Of a stretch of 64,000 nucleotides of DNA, positions 61,853 through 64,000 are shown piece after piece. The stretch comes from Chryseobacterium potabilaquae. Lineage in GTDB: Bacteria > Bacteroidota > Bacteroidia > Flavobacteriales > Weeksellaceae. A program made the translations under genes and the position numbers. How positions within the stretch are numbered: position 1 is the first letter of the stretch; every line of letters begins with the position of its first letter. Location of the stretch: NCBI RefSeq assembly GCF_902728265.1, contig NZ_CACVBR010000002.1:62001-126000 (forward strand). The letters are read 5' to 3'. The notes under the pieces were generated by a model that did no database searches, was not told where the DNA came from, and saw only the letters and a program-made list of their open reading frames with translations.

Positions 61853-62827
61853 ATGGGAATTTTTGATAAAAGAGTAAGTTACAAACCATTTGAATACCCT
61901 GAGGTTCTTCAATTTGTGGAAGCGATCAACAAATCTTTCTGGGTTCATTCAGAAGTAGACTTTACTGCAGATGTTCAGGATTTTCATTCTCAACTGGAGC
62001 CACATGAAAAACATGCTGTAAAAAATGCCCTTTTAGCCATTGCGCAGATTGAGGTGTCCGTAAAAACATTTTGGGGAAACTTATATACCCATCTTCCAAA
62101 ACCGGAATTAAATGGTCTAGGAGCTACTTTTGCAGAATGTGAATTCCGTCACTCCGAAGCATATTCTCGTTTATTAGAGGTATTAGGATATAATGAGGAA
62201 TTCTCAAGTGTAATCGAAATTCCAGCTGTGAAAGCAAGAATAGAATTTTTAGGCAATGCTCTAAAACACGCTAATTCTGCTACCCCAAAAGAATATGTTT
62301 CAGCTTTATTATTATTTAGTATTCTAGTTGAAAACGTTTCTCTTTTTTCGCAGTTTGCTATTATCCTTTCGTTTACAAGGTTTAAAGGATTCATGAAAAA
62401 TGTTTCAAATATCATTGCTTGGACTTCTGTTGATGAACAAATCCATGCCAACGCAGGGATTTACTTAATTAACAAAATCCGAGAAGAGCAACCTGATCTA
62501 TTAACAGACAGTGATATTGAAGATATCTATACACTTGTTGATGAATCAATTGAAAGAGAAGGAGATATATTAAATTGGATCTTTGAGTTGGGTGAAATAG
62601 ATAATGTATCTAAAGAAGATCTACTCAATTTCATGAAATACCGTGTTGATGACAGTTTAAAGAAAATCAATATGAAGACAAAGTATAATGTTACTCCTGA
62701 GCAATATAGACCTATGGTTTGGTTTGAAGAAGAGGTTTTTGCCAATTCTATGGATGATTTTTTTGCGAAAAGACCAGTGGACTATACAAAACATGATAAG
62801 AGTATTACGGCAAATGATTTGTTTTAA
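61853..62827 (+). CDS. nrdB: Class I ribonucleotide reductase small subunit NrdB
   Basis: The 324-residue R2 protein makes the radical for dNTP synthesis. Ligand and radical residues are present: an Asp in VDFTADVQDF near 40, Glu in AIAQIEVSVK, then ECEFRHSEAYSRLLEVLG near 97-114 with Glu, His and Tyr spaced as in E. coli E115-H118-Y122. A second set appears in the SVDEQIHANAG region. A tyrosyl radical cofactor is therefore likely. It is followed by a small ABM gene and nrdA in the same direction. Confidence 0.93.
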   Translation: MGIFDKRVSYKPFEYPEVLQFVEAINKSFWVHSEVDFTADVQDFHSQLEPHEKHAVKNALLAIAQIEVSVKTFWGNLYTHLPKPELNGLGATFAECEFRHSEAYSRLLEVLGYNEEFSSVIEIPAVKARIEFLGNALKHANSATPKEYVSALLLFSILVENVSLFSQFAIILSFTRFKGFMKNVSNIIAWTSVDEQIHANAGIYLINKIREEQPDLLTDSDIEDIYTLVDESIEREGDILNWIFELGEIDNVSKEDLLNFMKYRVDDSLKKINMKTKYNVTPEQYRPMVWFEEEVFANSMDDFFAKRPVDYTKHDKSITANDLF

Positions 62828-62849
62828 TTAAAACAAGTACCCTTCAAAC

Positions 62850-63137
62850 ATGATTAATGTAATAGTTACCTATACCGTAAAACCAGAATTTGTTTCAGAA
62901 AACAAAATAAATATTCGAAAGTTTTTGGAGGATTTTAAAAATTTAAATCAATCCACATTTGAATACAAGGTATACATCAAAGAAGATGGGGTTACATTTT
63001 TACATTATTCAAATTATATCAATAAAGAAGTTCAACATGAGGTTTTGAATACTCCTTCTTTTAAGGATTTTCAAAGACTAAGAGATGAAAGTGGTTTACA
63101 AGATTCCCACAAAGTGGAAGTTTTAGAATCAATATAA
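62850..63137 (+). CDS. ABM-domain small protein between nrdB and nrdA
   Basis: The 95-residue protein begins MINVIVTYTVKPEFVSENK and has the ferredoxin-like beta-alpha-beta-beta pattern of antibiotic biosynthesis monooxygenase (ABM) domains, with a FLHYSNY strand and a DFQRLRDE helix. Such proteins are annotated as putative quinol monooxygenases; no catalytic residue is defined. It lies 22 nt after nrdB and 63 nt before nrdA and is probably co-transcribed with them. Confidence 0.7.
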   Translation: MINVIVTYTVKPEFVSENKINIRKFLEDFKNLNQSTFEYKVYIKEDGVTFLHYSNYINKEVQHEVLNTPSFKDFQRLRDESGLQDSHKVEVLESI

Positions 63138-63200
63138 TAACACGCAACAAAATTCTGAAGTGCATTACTCTATTTCAGAATTCGAAAATATATAAATACT

Positions 63201-64000
63201 ATGGAAGAACAAAATACCAATATATGGTGGCTTAATGAAGAGTCCGAGCAAATGCTAAACAGAGGATATTTGTTAAAAGGTGAAACCGTGGACGGAGCCA
63301 TCGACAGAATTACCACTGCTGCTGCAAAAAGATTGTACAAACCAGAACTTCAAGCCGCTTTTAAAGAAATGATCACAAAAGGATGGATCAGCTTCTCTTC
63401 TCCAGTTTGGGCAAATATGGGAACCCAAAGAGGCCTCCCAATTTCTTGTTTTAATGTTCATATTCCAGATAGCATTGAAGGTATCACTCATAAAATGGGA
63501 GAGGTAATCATGCAAACAAAAATTGGAGGAGGTACTTCGGGCTACTTCGGAGAACTTCGTAACAGAGGAACCGCAGTAACTGATAATGGAAAATCTTCGG
63601 GAGCAGTTTCTTTTATGAAATTATTTGATACTGCGATGGATGTCGTTTCTCAAGGTGGTGTAAGAAGAGGAGCTTTTGCAGCTTATCTCGATATAGACCA
63701 TGGGGATATTGAGGAGTTTTTATCCATTAAAGATATTGGAAGTCCAATCCAAAACTTATTTACGGGAGTATGTGTTCCAGATTACTGGATGCAGGATATG
63801 ATTGATGGGGATATGGAAAAACGTAAAGTTTGGGCAAGAGTTTTAGAAAGCCGTCAACAAAAAGGTCTTCCTTATATTTTCTTTACAGACAATGTAAATA
63901 GAAATAAACCACAGGTTTACAAAGATTTAGGATTACCTGTCAATGCTAGCAATTTATGCTCTGAGATTATGCTTCCTTCCTCAATGGAGGAGTCTTTCAT
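63201..64000 (+). CDS. nrdA: Ribonucleotide reductase large subunit NrdA (5' part, cut by window edge)
   Basis: The frame opens at ATG 63201 (MEEQNTNIWWLNEES) and runs off the right edge. About 266 residues are visible. They include FSSPVWANMGTQRGLPISC with the conserved active-site Cys, KIGGGTSGYFGELRNRG, and NLCSEIMLPS with the conserved Asn/Cys/Glu trio. No N-terminal ATP-cone is present, so overall activity control by that domain is absent unless it lies elsewhere. It pairs with NrdB encoded upstream. Confidence 0.92.
   Translation, partial: MEEQNTNIWWLNEESEQMLNRGYLLKGETVDGAIDRITTAAAKRLYKPELQAAFKEMITKGWISFSSPVWANMGTQRGLPISCFNVHIPDSIEGITHKMGEVIMQTKIGGGTSGYFGELRNRGTAVTDNGKSSGAVSFMKLFDTAMDVVSQGGVRRGAFAAYLDIDHGDIEEFLSIKDIGSPIQNLFTGVCVPDYWMQDMIDGDMEKRKVWARVLESRQQKGLPYIFFTDNVNRNKPQVYKDLGLPVNASNLCSEIMLPSSMEESF

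Noticed and set aside
1..64000. CRISPR arrays, rRNA and tRNA genes
   Set aside because: No regular spacer-repeat array, rRNA stretch or cloverleaf with the conserved TTCGA-type arm was noticed. A tRNAscan run would settle tRNAs.

Overview
The window looks like a low-GC Bacteroidota chromosome of the Flavobacteriia (Chryseobacterium/Elizabethkingia type) carrying most of a large CTnDOT-type integrative and conjugative element (ICE). Three things point this way: tra/mob/rte gene families known only from Bacteroidota, TAnnTTTG-type promoter boxes in place of sigma70 boxes, and the flanking nrdB/nrdA and MacAB-like genes. The ICE fills about 1-56,200. Its right end abuts a glycosyltransferase gene that stops early. 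The left end, the distal tra genes and the integrase lie outside the window.

ICE backbone by operon: traE-F-G-I-J-K (5075 to 1, minus); traA-B-D (15198 to 13347, minus); mobA-mobB (15929-17652, plus) with an oriT-like inverted repeat upstream; mobC coupling protein (21388-23397, plus); DUF1896 plus a giant methylase-helicase (44409 to 38541, minus); and an excision module matching CTnDOT xis2c-xis2d-orf3-exc (54778 to 50458, minus) followed by an ORF6N gene. An rteC homologue (55028-55873) lies upstream of that module.

Cargo sits at the junctions between backbone operons. (1) 5.3-13.3 kb: AT-rich defence genes, namely an HTH regulator, an ABC-three-component-like set (nuclease-like protein, small middle component, DUF2326 ATPase), a second PD-(D/E)XK-like protein, and a Gabija-like OLD nuclease/UvrD helicase pair. 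(2) 17.6-21.2 kb: ion homeostasis (DUF389 membrane protein, voltage-gated K+ channel, NhaA). (3) 23.4-38.5 kb: TetR with an FMN-flavoprotein-like gene, then a copper module (HMA-AraC regulator, two P1B ATPases, HMA/DUF3347/DUF305/TRASH-like proteins, multicopper oxidase) between two near-identical rteC copies. (4) 44.6-49.5 kb: an arsenic operon (ArsR, DUF6428, phosphoesterase, GcvH-like, ACR3, VOC) and a mercury-uptake operon lacking merA.

The least expected signal is a 13-bp word, GCCAAACACTGCC in gene orientation. It lies 40-110 nt upstream of traE, mobC, DUF1896, xis2c and DUF3945, and about 400 nt upstream of traA. At three sites it occurs as a tandem pair with exactly 20-bp spacing. I found it only at backbone promoters, not at cargo operons, so it looks like the operator of an ICE-wide regulon. 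A second unusual element is a roughly 350-bp stretch between that site and traA, packed with TACCTG/CAGGTA words.

Beyond 56.2 kb the chromosome has a truncated GT39-like gene, a MacA/MacB-like ABC export operon, and nrdB, an ABM-domain protein gene and the start of nrdA.
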